Below the pieces are notes generated by a model, which was given only the letters and a program-made list of their open reading frames with translations, made no database searches and had not been told where the DNA came from. A program made the translations under genes and the position numbers. From assembly GCA_014359745.1 (NCBI GenBank), contig JACIYW010000002.1, forward strand, positions 1-63,787: a stretch of DNA of 63,787 bases, read 5' to 3'. This DNA comes from Paracoccaceae bacterium (lineage in GTDB: Bacteria > Pseudomonadota > Alphaproteobacteria > Rhodobacterales > Rhodobacteraceae). Shown piece after piece: positions 1 through 10,689 of the stretch. Numbering within the stretch: position 1 is the first letter of the stretch; every line of letters begins with the position of its first letter.

Positions 1-3000
1 CCGGCGGCACCACGCTGGGCGCGGGCACGCTGCGGCTGGGCGCGTTCGGCGGCACGCCCGCGACGCTGGGCAGCGGCGCGCTGCGGCTGGACGGCGGCGT
101 GTTCGAGGTCACGGACGGCGCGGCCGGGGCCACCACCTTCACCGTGACCAACGACATCACCGTGGCGGGCACCGCGACGGTGCGCGCGCCGGGGGACGAC
201 GTGCTGGTGCTGGGCGACGCCACCGCCACCTTCACCCGCAACGCGGGCAGCGCGCTGACGCTGTCAAGCGGGGCGGGCGGCCGGGTCGACCTGGCGACGG
301 GCGGCGCGATCGGCAACGATGCCACATCGACGGTGACCATCACCGGCGGCCGGGTGCGGATCATGAACGCCAATGTCGCCGACAATTTCTTTTCGGGCGG
401 CGCGGGCACCACGATGTCCGGCGGCATCCTGGATCTGAACGGGCAGGCGACCACGATCACCGATCTGGCGGGCAGCGGCGGCATCATCGAAAACGGGTCC
501 GGCATCCTTGCCACGCTGACGCTGGACGGGACGGGCGACACCACTTTCGCCGGCACGATTCGCAACAACCCGTCCACGACCTCCCTGGTCAAGGACGGGT
601 CGGGCACCGTGGTGCTGTCGGGCACCAACGACTTTTCCGGCGGCGTCACCATCAACGACGGCGTGCTGGGCGCGGGCGGCAACGCGCTGCCCGACAACAG
701 CCCGGTCGTGCTGACCGGCGACGGCGTGCTGCGCCTGTCGGGGGATGAGCGGGTGGGCGGGCTTGACTCCGCCGTCACCACCACCGGGGTGGAACTGGGC
801 GCCAACACGCTCAACATCGGGCCCACCCCCTTCGTGATCAGAACCTTCGCGGGCACGATCTCGGGCAGTGGCGGGCTGGCGATGGTCTCTGACGGGGCCG
901 ACCTGACGCTGTCGGGCACCAACACCTATACCGGCACCACCACGATCATCCGCGGTGTGCTGCGGCTGACCGGCGGCGCGGCGCTCGCCGACGCCGGACT
1001 GGTCGATATGCCCGACGAATTCGGCGGCGGCAGGCTGCAGGTGATCGACAGCGAGACGATCGGCGGGCTTTCGGGGGTGACCTCTGCCCTCGGCGGGGTC
1101 AGCATCGACGCCGGCGCCACCCTGACGGTGGCGGGCACGCAGGACACGAGCTTTGGCCGGGTGATCAGCGGTGATGGCGGGCTGACCAAGCAGGGCACCG
1201 GGGCGACCACGCTGAGGGCGGCCAACACCTTCACCGGCACCACCACGGTCACCGGCGGCACGCTGACCCTGGCCAATGCCAATGCCATCATTGATGCGAA
1301 CGCGGTGGTGGTGAACGGCGGCACGCTGGCGCTGTCGGGATCGGACGAGACCATCGGCAGCCTTGCGGGCACCGGCGGCACGGTCAACCTGGGGGCGAAC
1401 CGGCTGATCACCGGCGGGGCGGGCGACACCGCCTTTGCCGGCGTGATCACCGGCAGCGGCGGGCTGACCAAGCAGGGCGCGGGCATCTTCACCCTGTCGG
1501 GGAACAGCGATTACACCGGATCGACCGTCGTGAACGCCGGGCGGCTGTCGGTGACCGGGTCCATCGCCTCGGGCGTGGTGACGGTGAACGGCACCGGCGG
1601 GCTGACGGCGGATGGCGCGGCGCTGGCCGATACGGCGGCGGTGACGCTGAACGGCACCGGCAACCTGACGCTGACCGGGTCGGAAACCATCGGCGGCCTT
1701 GCGGGGGATGCGGCGGCCACGGTCACGCTTGGGGCCAACACGCTGACCACCGGCGACGCGACCGATACAAGCTTCGCCGGGGTGATCGATGGCAGCGGCG
1801 GGCTGGTCAAGGATGGCAGCGGCACGTTCACGCTGACCGGGGCCAACACCTATGCGGGCGGCACCACGATCTCGGGCGGGGGTGTCGTGATCGATGCAGG
1901 CACCCGGCTGGGCACCGGCGCGCTGGTGCTTTCAGGCGGCGCGCTGCGGGCGGTGACCAATGATTTCACCCTGACCAACGATGTCACCGTGACCGGGGCC
2001 GCGGGCAACGCCATCGCCGCCGCCACGGGGCGGGAGCTGACGCTTACCCCCGGCGCGCTGGACCTTGGCAACAGCGCCACGCTGCGTTTCGGGCAGGCGG
2101 GCGATACCGGCACGGTGGTGCTGAACGCGCCCGCCGCGCCCACCGTTGGCACCGGCGTCACCGTCGCCGTGGACGCGGGCACGCTTGTTGCCGGGACCAA
2201 TGCCGCGGCGCTGCTGGGCAATGCCGGGGTCGCGACGCAGGTGAACACCGACGGCACGCTGGACCTGAACGGTGCGAATGCCACGCTCAACCGGCTGTCG
2301 GGGGCGGGCTTGGTGACCAATGGCGGTGCGGGCGCGGTGCTGACGCTGACCGGCACATCGACCTTTGATGGCGCGATCCAGAACGGCGCGGGCGGATTTG
2401 CGCTGATCCGGTCGGGCGCGGGCACCACGACGCTGACCGGGGCGAACAGCTTCACCGGATCGACCACGGTCAGCGGCGGCACGCTGGCGCTGACCGGGGC
2501 GGGCAGCCTTGCCTCGGGGACCGTCACCATCGACGGCGGCACGACGCTGTCCACCGACGGCGGGGCCGGGGCGGGCGCGCTGGCCGATACCGCCGCTGTC
2601 ACCGCCAACGGCACGCTGGCGCTGACCGGCGACGAGGCGATCGGCGGGCTGTCCGGGTCCGGCGCGGTCACGCTTGGGTCCGGCACGCTGACGCTGGGCG
2701 GCGACGGGCTGGGCGGCTTCGGGTTTGCCGGCGTGATTTCGGGCACCGGCGGGGTGACCAAGATCGGCGACAACCTTCAGGATCTGACCGGGGCCAACAC
2801 CTTCGAGGGGCCGCTGACGCTCGAGGCGGGCATTCTTGGGCTGAGCGGCGGGGATACGGTGGCCGATACCGCGGCGGTGGTGGTCAACGGCGGCACGCTG
2901 GAGCTTTTCGGTGTCGCGGAAACCGAGACCATCGGCAGCCTGGCGGGCAGCGGCGGGACGGTGAACCTTTTCTCAAACACCCTGATCGCGGGGGGCAACG

Positions 3001-6000
3001 ATGCCTCCACCACCTATGCCGGGGTGATCGCGGACGGCGGGCTGACCGGGTCGCTGGTCAAGACCGGCACCGGCACGCTGACGCTGACCGGGGCGAACAC
3101 CTATTCCGGCGCCACCGATGTGACCGCCGGGGTGCTGAACGTGCGGCACGCGAACGCGCTCGGCACCGCCGCGGCCGGGACCACCGTGGCCTCGGGCGCG
3201 GCGCTGGAGGTGCAGGGCGGCATCGCCATCGCCGCCGAGGCGCTGACGCTGAACGGCACCGGCATTTCCAACGGCGGCGCGCTGCGCAACGTCTCGGGCG
3301 CCAACAGCCTGGGCGGCGCGGTCACGCTGGGTTCGGCCGCGCGGATCGATTCCGCCGCCGGCACGCTGACGCTGGCGGGCGCGGTCAACGGGGCCGGCTT
3401 CGGGCTGAGCCTTGGCGGCACCGGCGACGGCGCCATCACCGGCGCGCTGAGCGGCACCGGCACGCTGGCCAAGGACGGCACCGGCACCTGGATTCTGGGC
3501 AGCGCCGACCTGTTCACCGGGGCGACCGATGTGAACGCCGGCGTGCTGCGCCTGACCGGCACGCTGGGCGGCACCGTCGCCATCAACGGCGGCGGCACCT
3601 TCACCAACGCCTTAGGCGGCGACGCCCTGGGGCTGGTGACGGTCAATTCGGGCGGCACGCTGGGCATTCTCGGCGGCACCTTCTCGGGCGGGGTCGCCGC
3701 GCTGGCCGGCAGCAACACCAACCTGGCCGCGGATCTGTCGGGCGCCTTCACCAACGGCGGCACCTTCACCGTCACCGGCGATTCCACCGCCGACAACACC
3801 TTCACCAACACTGCCACGCTGAACGTCTCGGGCGGCGATTTCATCGACATCACCACGCTGACCAACACCGGCGCGATCACCATCGCCTCTGGTCGCACCC
3901 TGTCGGCGGGCACCATCGCCAACAATGGCGGCACCATCGGGGTGGCCGGCACGCTGGCGGGCACCGCCAACACGCTCAACAATGGCGCGGTGATCAACGT
4001 CGCCGATGGCGGTGTGGTGACCGACGCGGGCAGCATCAACAACCTGGCCGCCGGCGCCATCAATTTCGCCGGGTCGGGCACGCTGCGGGCCAATGATGGC
4101 GGCGGCGACCCGAACATCAACTTCATTGCCAACGCCGGGGCGATCAACCTCGACGGCGTCGCGGGCGACGTGGTCACGACGCTGGCCAGCAACCTGCGCA
4201 ACGAGGGCACCGGCACGATCACGCTGGCGGCCGGTACCACGCTTGACGATGTCGCCAACATGATCAACGCCGACACCGCGACGCTCGATATCGGCGCCGG
4301 GGCGGCGGTGAACATCAACGGCTTTCTGATGCAGCAGGGCGGCAGCCTGCAAGGCGCGGGCACGGTCGACCTCGCCGGGCTGTTCTCGCAATCGGGCGGG
4401 ACGACCGGCGGCACGCTGGGCATCATCGCGGGCAGCTTTACCCAGACGGGCGGCACCCTCGGCGCCGGTACCACCGTCACCTCGGCCGGGGCGCAAAGCC
4501 TCAATGGCGGCACCATCAACGGCACGCTCGACGGTGTCGGCGCGATCACCGTCGGCAACCTCGCGCTGACGACGCTGGGCGCGAACGCGACGATCACCAA
4601 TGCCGCGGCGCTGACCATCAATGGCGGCGCGACGCTGACCACCGGCGGCGCCGGGCAGATCGACGATACGCTGGCACCCACCGTGAACGGCACGCTGAAC
4701 CTTGGCGGCAACGAGGCGCTGGCGGGTCTGAACGGCGCCGGGGTGGTGAACCTCGGCGCCAACACGCTTGGCCTCGGGGCCAGCGGCGGCAGCTTCGCCG
4801 GGCAGATCGACGGCGCGGGCGGGCTGACGATCACGGGCGGCACCCAGACGCTGACCGGTACCAACGGCTTTACCGGCACCGCCAGCATCAGCGGCGGCAC
4901 GCTGGCCGTGACCGGTGCGGGCACGCTGGCCACCACCGACGTGACGCTGACCGGCGGCACGCTGGAAACCGACGGAGGCGCGCTGGCGCTTGGTGCCACG
5001 CTGGCGAATGCCGGTACCGTCACCCTCACCGGCGACGAGAGCATCGCGGCGCTCAATGGCGCGGGCGCGGTCAACCTGAACGGCGGGTCGCTGACGCTGA
5101 ACGCCGGCGCCTCGGCGATCTCGGGCATCCTTGGTGGCAGCGGCGGGCTGACTGTCGCGGGCGGCACCACCACGCTGACCGGCGCCAACACCTTCACCGG
5201 CACGACGAATGTCACCGGCGGCGCGCTGACCAATGACGGCAGCCTTGCCGGGGCGGTTGCGCTTGGCTCGGGCAGCTTCACCAACGCGGGCAGCGTCGCC
5301 GGGGCCACGACGCAGACGGGCGGCACGCTGACCAACCAGGGCGGCGGCACGCTGGCCAGCCTGAACCAGACCGGTGGCACCGGGTCGAACGCCGGCACCA
5401 TCACCGGCGCGCTGGCGGTGGGCGGCAGCTTCACCAACACGGGCAGCGCCGGGGCGACCAGCGTCACCGGCACGCTGACCAACACCGGCACGCTGGCCAG
5501 CGTTGTCCAGTCGGCCGGCACCGTGGCCAACGGCGGCACCGTCACCGGCACGCTGCTGCTGTCGGGCGGCAGCTTCGCCAACAACAACGGCGGCGGTATC
5601 AATGGCGACGTGACGCTGACCGGCGGCGCCTTCACCAACAACGCGGGCGCCACGGTTACCGGCACCACCACCAACAACGGCGGCGCGCTGACCCTGGCGG
5701 GCGGCATCTTCACCGGCGGGATCGACAACAATTCCGGCACTATCGGGGCCTCGGGCGCGCTGTCGGGGGCGTTTTCCAACAACGCCACCTTTACCATCAC
5801 CGGCGACACGACCGCCGATTCGACCTTCGCCAACATCGCCCCCGGCGGTGTGCTGAACGTCACGGGCGGCGATTTCACCGGCATCACCACGCTGTCCAAC
5901 GGCGCGCAGATCACCGTGGGTGCGGGCAACACGCTTTCGGCCGGGGTGATCGACAACCTTACCGCCGGGGTGATCGATCTTGGCGCCGGGGCCACGCTGG

Positions 6001-9000
6001 CGGGCACGGCCAACACGCTGAACAATGACGGGCTGATCACGGTCGCGGATGGCGGCACCGTGCAGGACGCGGGCGCGATCAACAACCTGGCCAGCGGCAC
6101 GATCCGGTTCGACGGGGCGGGCACGATCGATGCCGATACCGATGATGCGGGCGGCGAGATCATCACCAACGCGGGGCTTTTGCAGCTTTCGGCGGGGGCG
6201 GGGGCGGTCACCGCCACGGGCGATGACATCGCCAACACCGCCTCGGGGGTGATCGACATCCTTGGCGGCACGCTGACCGATCTGGGTGTGCTGAGCAATG
6301 ACGGTTCGGTCACCATCGCGGCGGGCACTGGCCTGTCGGCGGCGCAGGTGGTCAACCAGGGCGCGGGCACGATAGGGAATGCGGGCACGCTGAGCGGGCC
6401 GCTGACGGTTGCCGGCGGGACGGTATCGACCACCGGCGGGTCGGGGGTCTTCGACGGCGCGGCCCTGGTCACCGGCGGGGTGCTTGACATCAACACCGGC
6501 GGGTCGGTGACGGGGACGACCACGATCGATGCGGGCGGCACGGTGACCAATGCGGGCACGCTGGCGGCGGTGACCAACGCGGGCGACCTGACCAACGAGG
6601 CGGGCGGTCAGGCGGGCGCGGTGACCAATGCGGCCACGCTGACCAACGCGGGCACGCTGGCCAGCCTTGCGCAAAGCGCGGGCAGCAGCACCAACGCGGG
6701 CACCATTTCCGGCGCGGTCGGGCTGACCGGCGGCACATTTGCCAACACCGGCACGGCGGGCGCGCTGACCAACAATGGCGGCACGGCGACCAATGCGGCG
6801 GGCGGCACGCTGGCTTCGGTCACCAATCAGGCGGGCGGCACCACCAATGCGGGCGGTATCACCGGCACGGTTTCGGTGACGGGCGGCAGCTTTGGCAACA
6901 CCGGCACCACCGGCGCGCTGACCAACAATGGCGGTACGGTGACGAATGCGGGCACGCTGGCCAGCCTGATCAACCAGGCGGGCACCACCACCAACACCGG
7001 TGCCGTGACCGGCACGGCCACCGTTTCGGGCGGCACGTTGAACAATAACGCCGGCGGCACGCTGGCGGGGCTGACCACGATCGGTGCCGGGGGTACGGTG
7101 ACCAATGCGGGCACGCTGGCGGGCGTTGCCAACGCGGGCAGCTTTGCCAACGCGGCGGGCGGCACGGCGGCCACGGTGGCCAACACCGGCACCGGCAGCA
7201 ATGCGGGCAGCATCGCGGCGCTGAACCAGACCGCGGGCGGGTTCACCAACACCGGCACCATCAGCGGCGCCACCAACGTGACGGGCGGCACGCTGACCAG
7301 CACCGGCACGCTGGCGGGCGGGCTGAGCAATGCGGCCACGGCCAATGTGGCGGGCACGGTTTCGGGGGCGGTCGACAATCTGGCCACCGGCACGCTGGGC
7401 GTGACCGGGGCGCTGGCGCTGGATGACAGGCTGGACAATGCGGGCAGCCTTGCGGTGACGGGCGGCGATGCCACCGGCATCACCACGCTGACCAACAGCG
7501 GCGCGATCACGGTTGCGGCGGGCAATACCCTGGCGGCCGGGGTGATCGACAACGCAGGCACCATCGCGCTGGACACCGGCGCGCGTTTGCAGGGCACGGA
7601 TAACACGCTCAACAACGCCGGGGCGATCACCGTCGGCACCGACGGCACGGTGACGGACGCGGGCGCGATCAACAACCTGGCTGGCGGCAGCATCGATTTT
7701 GCCGGGGCGGGCGGCACCTCGGCGCTGGTGTCGGATATTGGGGTTCTGTCGAACCTTGGCGCGATCGGGCTGAGCGCGGGCAATGTCGATGCCATCGGCA
7801 CGCTGAGCAATGCGGGCAGCGCCACGCTGGATGTGGCGGGCGGCGGCACCTTTGCGATTTCGGGCGATCTTGTCGCCGGGGATGACGCGGCGGTCACGGT
7901 GGCGGCGGGCAGCACGCTGACGGCGGCCAATCTTGTGACCTCGGGCGCGGCCAGCCTGACCAACGCGGGCACCCTGACCGGGCCGGTGAGCAATGGCGCC
8001 GGTTTTGCCAACCTCGCGGGCGGCACGGCGGGGGCGGTGACCAACACCGGCACCGGCAGCAACGCGGGCACCATCGCGGCGCTGGTCAACAGCGGTGGCG
8101 ATTTTGCCAACGCGGGCACGGTGGCCACGACGCTGGCGGTGACCGGCGGCGCGGTGACCAACAGCGGCACGGTGACGGGGGTGGCGACGGTCACGGGCGG
8201 CGGCCTGACCAGTTCGGGCACCCTGTCGGACGATCTGGTGATCGCGGCGGGCACGTTTGACAATGCGGGCGGCACGGTGGCGGGCAACCTGGTGCAAAGC
8301 GGCGGCACGGTCACCTCGACCGGGGCAGTGGCGGGCACGGTGGATGTGTCGGGGGGCAGCCTTGCCAACAATGCCGGTGGCACGGTTGCGGGGCTGACCA
8401 CGATCTCGGGCTCGGGGGCGGTGACGAACGCGGGCACGCTGGCCGATGTGGCCAACGCGGCCAGTTTCACCAACGCGGCGGGCGGCACGGCGGGCACGGT
8501 GACCAATACCGGCACCGCCAGCAACGCGGGCAGCATCGCGGCGCTGACCACATCGGACAGTTTCACCAACACCGGCACCATCGCCGGGGCGGCGGCGCTG
8601 ACAGCGGGCACATTGGACAACAGCGGCACCATCGCCGGTGCCACATCGGTGATCGGTGGCACGCTGACCACCACCGGGGCGCTGGCGGGCGGGGTGATCA
8701 ACAGCGCCACCACGCTGGCCTCTGGCAGTATCGGCGGCGCGTCGCAGAACCTTGCGGGCGGCAGCTTTACCGTCAATGGCGATCTTGCGGGCAGCGGCGG
8801 CAGCCTGGCCAATGCCGGCACGCTGACGCTTGCGGGCGGCGATTTCACCGGGCTGGGCGCGTTCACCAACAGCGCCACGCTGACTGTGGGCGCCGGGCAC
8901 ACCCTGTCGGCCACGGCGCTGACCAATACCGGCACCGCCAATGTGGCCGGGGTGCTGGCCAATGCCGGCGGCTTGCTCGACAACCAGTCGCTGATCACCC

Positions 9001-10580
9001 TGGCCGATGGCGCGGTGCTTGGCGGCAGCGGCGCGATCGTCAACCGCGCGGCGGGGCAGATCACGGCGGGGGCGGGCAGTGCGATCAGCACCAGCCAGAC
9101 CTTTGCCAATGCCGGGCTGATCATCGTGAACGGCCCGACCTTTGCAATCACCGCCAGCGCCTTTGACGGGGCGGGCGGGCGGCTGGACGCGGCGTCGAAC
9201 GGGCGGCTGACGGATGTGATCACCGTCACCGGCGATGTCACCGGCACGCAGAACCTGTCGTTCAACCTGGATCTGTCCACGCCCAATCCGGGCGGGGTGC
9301 CGCAGGTCGGCGACCGGATGAATGTATCGGGGGCGATCACCGGCACGGTCAACCTGGATTTCCATGTGGCACCGGGCCTGCCGATCGCACAGCCGGTCGG
9401 GGTGGTGGTGCTGAGCGCCAGTGACCTGAGCGGGGCCACGCTTAACAGCACCGGCCTGCCCGCTCCGGGCGGGGTGGTCGAGGTGGGCCTGGCCAATACC
9501 GGCACCCAGGCGCTTGTCGTCAGCCAGATCAACCCGGCCATCGCCGGGCTGGCGGGCAATGTGTCGCTGGTGCAATCGCTGATCGGCACCGTGGTCAACC
9601 GGCCGACCAGCCCCTTCGTGTCGGGTCTGGTGTTCGAGGATCCCGACAAATGCAACCCCGGCACCTGGGCGCGCGGCACCGGCGGCACCGCCGAGGCGAC
9701 GGCGCTGACCGACAACGGCATCAGCAATCTGCCCGCCACCGTCGATGCCGATTACTTCGGCCTTCAGGGCGGGCTTGATTACGGCTGTTTCGATGCGATC
9801 TCGGGCGGCTGGGATGTGGCCACCGGGGTGATCTTTGGCTTCAACACCGGCGATGTGCGCCAGCGGGTCTTCGCGCTCAACCCGCTCAACCCGACAGAGT
9901 TCACCGATCAGGTCACCAGCACCACCCGCGGCGATTTCGATCAGTACTATGCCGGGCTTTATCTGGCGATGGCCCGTGGCCCGTTTGCCGCCGATCTGCA
10001 ACTGCGCCGCGAACAGACCGATTTCAGCTTTACCAACACTGCCGAGCCAGGCTTTCCGGGCCTGCCGCTGACCGATGCCGACTTTACCGCCAAGACCACC
10101 ACCCTGTCGGGCAGCACCAGCTATTCCTTCACCCTGCCCAACAACCTGTCGCTGGTGCCCACGGCGGGGTTCGGCCTGTCCTGGGTCAATGGCGACCGGC
10201 TTGACTTTGACGATGGCAGCACGCTGACCACCAAGGATTACACCCAGGGCGTGGCCTTTGTGGGCACGACGCTGGCGCGTACGGTGATCGCCGAAAGCGG
10301 CACCAGCGCGATCAACCAGTTCGTGACCGCGACCTATTACAGCGACATCAGCGAAAACCAGAAATCGGTCTATCAGTTCGGCGGGGTCACCAGCGATCTG
10401 AAATCCGAGGGGATCGGCAATTTCAGCGAATTGAGCATTGGCCTGTCCTATGTCAAGATCTTCGAAGAGGGCCAGTTCGGTGCCGCCAAGCAGATGAATG
10501 CCTCGGTGCGCGGCGATTACCGGTTCAGCGATGATGTCAGCTCTTACGGGCTGACGGCGCAGATGCGGATCCAGTTCTGA
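1..10580 (+). CDS. Giant autotransporter adhesin, 5' end outside window
   Basis: The reading frame is already open at base 3, so this is the 3' part of a longer gene and no start or signal peptide is visible. About 3,525 residues are present. The first ~1,150 are PATR-like passenger repeats (pattern GSGGLTK-x-GxGTxTLTGANTYTG). The next ~1,950 are short Asn/Thr/Gly repeats of the NAGTLASL type, interrupted by four copies of a ~110-residue module. The last ~300 residues form an autotransporter beta-barrel domain ending in Phe (MRIQF), as outer-membrane barrels do. The barrel domain carries a Cys pair (DKCNPGTWARG and DYGCFDAI), rare in this Cys-poor protein. The family is exported by Sec and inserts its C-terminal barrel in the outer membrane, leaving a beta-helical passenger at the surface. 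Adhesion or biofilm formation is inferred from family and repeats. The ligand is unknown. Confidence 0.9.
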   Translation, partial: GGTTLGAGTLRLGAFGGTPATLGSGALRLDGGVFEVTDGAAGATTFTVTNDITVAGTATVRAPGDDVLVLGDATATFTRNAGSALTLSSGAGGRVDLATGGAIGNDATSTVTITGGRVRIMNANVADNFFSGGAGTTMSGGILDLNGQATTITDLAGSGGIIENGSGILATLTLDGTGDTTFAGTIRNNPSTTSLVKDGSGTVVLSGTNDFSGGVTINDGVLGAGGNALPDNSPVVLTGDGVLRLSGDERVGGLDSAVTTTGVELGANTLNIGPTPFVIRTFAGTISGSGGLAMVSDGADLTLSGTNTYTGTTTIIRGVLRLTGGAALADAGLVDMPDEFGGGRLQVIDSETIGGLSGVTSALGGVSIDAGATLTVAGTQDTSFGRVISGDGGLTKQGTGATTLRAANTFTGTTTVTGGTLTLANANAIIDANAVVVNGGTLALSGSDETIGSLAGTGGTVNLGANRLITGGAGDTAFAGVITGSGGLTKQGAGIFTLSGNSDYTGSTVVNAGRLSVTGSIASGVVTVNGTGGLTADGAALADTAAVTLNGTGNLTLTGSETIGGLAGDAAATVTLGANTLTTGDATDTSFAGVIDGSGGLVKDGSGTFTLTGANTYAGGTTISGGGVVIDAGTRLGTGALVLSGGALRAVTNDFTLTNDVTVTGAAGNAIAAATGRELTLTPGALDLGNSATLRFGQAGDTGTVVLNAPAAPTVGTGVTVAVDAGTLVAGTNAAALLGNAGVATQVNTDGTLDLNGANATLNRLSGAGLVTNGGAGAVLTLTGTSTFDGAIQNGAGGFALIRSGAGTTTLTGANSFTGSTTVSGGTLALTGAGSLASGTVTIDGGTTLSTDGGAGAGALADTAAVTANGTLALTGDEAIGGLSGSGAVTLGSGTLTLGGDGLGGFGFAGVISGTGGVTKIGDNLQDLTGANTFEGPLTLEAGILGLSGGDTVADTAAVVVNGGTLELFGVAETETIGSLAGSGGTVNLFSNTLIAGGNDASTTYAGVIADGGLTGSLVKTGTGTLTLTGANTYSGATDVTAGVLNVRHANALGTAAAGTTVASGAALEVQGGIAIAAEALTLNGTGISNGGALRNVSGANSLGGAVTLGSAARIDSAAGTLTLAGAVNGAGFGLSLGGTGDGAITGALSGTGTLAKDGTGTWILGSADLFTGATDVNAGVLRLTGTLGGTVAINGGGTFTNALGGDALGLVTVNSGGTLGILGGTFSGGVAALAGSNTNLAADLSGAFTNGGTFTVTGDSTADNTFTNTATLNVSGGDFIDITTLTNTGAITIASGRTLSAGTIANNGGTIGVAGTLAGTANTLNNGAVINVADGGVVTDAGSINNLAAGAINFAGSGTLRANDGGGDPNINFIANAGAINLDGVAGDVVTTLASNLRNEGTGTITLAAGTTLDDVANMINADTATLDIGAGAAVNINGFLMQQGGSLQGAGTVDLAGLFSQSGGTTGGTLGIIAGSFTQTGGTLGAGTTVTSAGAQSLNGGTINGTLDGVGAITVGNLALTTLGANATITNAAALTINGGATLTTGGAGQIDDTLAPTVNGTLNLGGNEALAGLNGAGVVNLGANTLGLGASGGSFAGQIDGAGGLTITGGTQTLTGTNGFTGTASISGGTLAVTGAGTLATTDVTLTGGTLETDGGALALGATLANAGTVTLTGDESIAALNGAGAVNLNGGSLTLNAGASAISGILGGSGGLTVAGGTTTLTGANTFTGTTNVTGGALTNDGSLAGAVALGSGSFTNAGSVAGATTQTGGTLTNQGGGTLASLNQTGGTGSNAGTITGALAVGGSFTNTGSAGATSVTGTLTNTGTLASVVQSAGTVANGGTVTGTLLLSGGSFANNNGGGINGDVTLTGGAFTNNAGATVTGTTTNNGGALTLAGGIFTGGIDNNSGTIGASGALSGAFSNNATFTITGDTTADSTFANIAPGGVLNVTGGDFTGITTLSNGAQITVGAGNTLSAGVIDNLTAGVIDLGAGATLAGTANTLNNDGLITVADGGTVQDAGAINNLASGTIRFDGAGTIDADTDDAGGEIITNAGLLQLSAGAGAVTATGDDIANTASGVIDILGGTLTDLGVLSNDGSVTIAAGTGLSAAQVVNQGAGTIGNAGTLSGPLTVAGGTVSTTGGSGVFDGAALVTGGVLDINTGGSVTGTTTIDAGGTVTNAGTLAAVTNAGDLTNEAGGQAGAVTNAATLTNAGTLASLAQSAGSSTNAGTISGAVGLTGGTFANTGTAGALTNNGGTATNAAGGTLASVTNQAGGTTNAGGITGTVSVTGGSFGNTGTTGALTNNGGTVTNAGTLASLINQAGTTTNTGAVTGTATVSGGTLNNNAGGTLAGLTTIGAGGTVTNAGTLAGVANAGSFANAAGGTAATVANTGTGSNAGSIAALNQTAGGFTNTGTISGATNVTGGTLTSTGTLAGGLSNAATANVAGTVSGAVDNLATGTLGVTGALALDDRLDNAGSLAVTGGDATGITTLTNSGAITVAAGNTLAAGVIDNAGTIALDTGARLQGTDNTLNNAGAITVGTDGTVTDAGAINNLAGGSIDFAGAGGTSALVSDIGVLSNLGAIGLSAGNVDAIGTLSNAGSATLDVAGGGTFAISGDLVAGDDAAVTVAAGSTLTAANLVTSGAASLTNAGTLTGPVSNGAGFANLAGGTAGAVTNTGTGSNAGTIAALVNSGGDFANAGTVATTLAVTGGAVTNSGTVTGVATVTGGGLTSSGTLSDDLVIAAGTFDNAGGTVAGNLVQSGGTVTSTGAVAGTVDVSGGSLANNAGGTVAGLTTISGSGAVTNAGTLADVANAASFTNAAGGTAGTVTNTGTASNAGSIAALTTSDSFTNTGTIAGAAALTAGTLDNSGTIAGATSVIGGTLTTTGALAGGVINSATTLASGSIGGASQNLAGGSFTVNGDLAGSGGSLANAGTLTLAGGDFTGLGAFTNSATLTVGAGHTLSATALTNTGTANVAGVLANAGGLLDNQSLITLADGAVLGGSGAIVNRAAGQITAGAGSAISTSQTFANAGLIIVNGPTFAITASAFDGAGGRLDAASNGRLTDVITVTGDVTGTQNLSFNLDLSTPNPGGVPQVGDRMNVSGAITGTVNLDFHVAPGLPIAQPVGVVVLSASDLSGATLNSTGLPAPGGVVEVGLANTGTQALVVSQINPAIAGLAGNVSLVQSLIGTVVNRPTSPFVSGLVFEDPDKCNPGTWARGTGGTAEATALTDNGISNLPATVDADYFGLQGGLDYGCFDAISGGWDVATGVIFGFNTGDVRQRVFALNPLNPTEFTDQVTSTTRGDFDQYYAGLYLAMARGPFAADLQLRREQTDFSFTNTAEPGFPGLPLTDADFTAKTTTLSGSTSYSFTLPNNLSLVPTAGFGLSWVNGDRLDFDDGSTLTTKDYTQGVAFVGTTLARTVIAESGTSAINQFVTATYYSDISENQKSVYQFGGVTSDLKSEGIGNFSELSIGLSYVKIFEEGQFGAAKQMNASVRGDYRFSDDVSSYGLTAQMRIQF
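3733..9080 (+). repeat. Four ~110-residue super-modules in the adhesin passenger
   Basis: Related blocks begin near 3733, 5761, 7380 and 8755, each about 330-390 bases. Each runs through a GDFTGITTL-like strand, a GNTLSAG-like step, NTLNNAGAITVADGG, and (clearly in the first three) a DAGAINNLA segment. The intervening stretches are variable numbers of shorter NAGTL-type units. Spacing between modules shrinks from about 2.0 to 1.6 to 1.4 kb. Boundaries are approximate because they were set by eye on the translated sequence. Confidence 0.65.
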
Positions 10581-10619
10581 TCCGGGCGCGCGGCAGGATG
10601 CACGCGAGAGGGTGACAGC

Positions 10620-10648
10620 GCCCGCGCGGCATTCTATCGTGCGCGGGC
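10620..10648 (+). terminator. Stem-loop between adhesin and PP2C gene
   Basis: A perfect 8-bp inverted repeat (GCCCGCGC at 10620-10627, GCGCGGGC at 10641-10648) with a 13-base loop lies 40 bases after the adhesin stop. No U-tract follows, so it could be a weak or Rho-assisted terminator or an mRNA-stabilising 3' hairpin rather than a classical intrinsic terminator. Confidence 0.35.
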
Positions 10649-10689
10649 CTGTCGCGCGCCCCATTTGCGATTCCCGTTCAGGAGCTTTC

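Noticed and set aside
3101-6595. A second long antisense frame (1,164 codons) inside the adhesin
   Set aside because: Pro/Ser/Ala/Val low-complexity mirror of the repeat-rich passenger, with no ribosome site or domain.
3600-9000. Possible CRISPR or satellite array in the repetitive plus-strand region
   Set aside because: Repeats follow codon phase, encode passenger repeats and have no constant spacer length.
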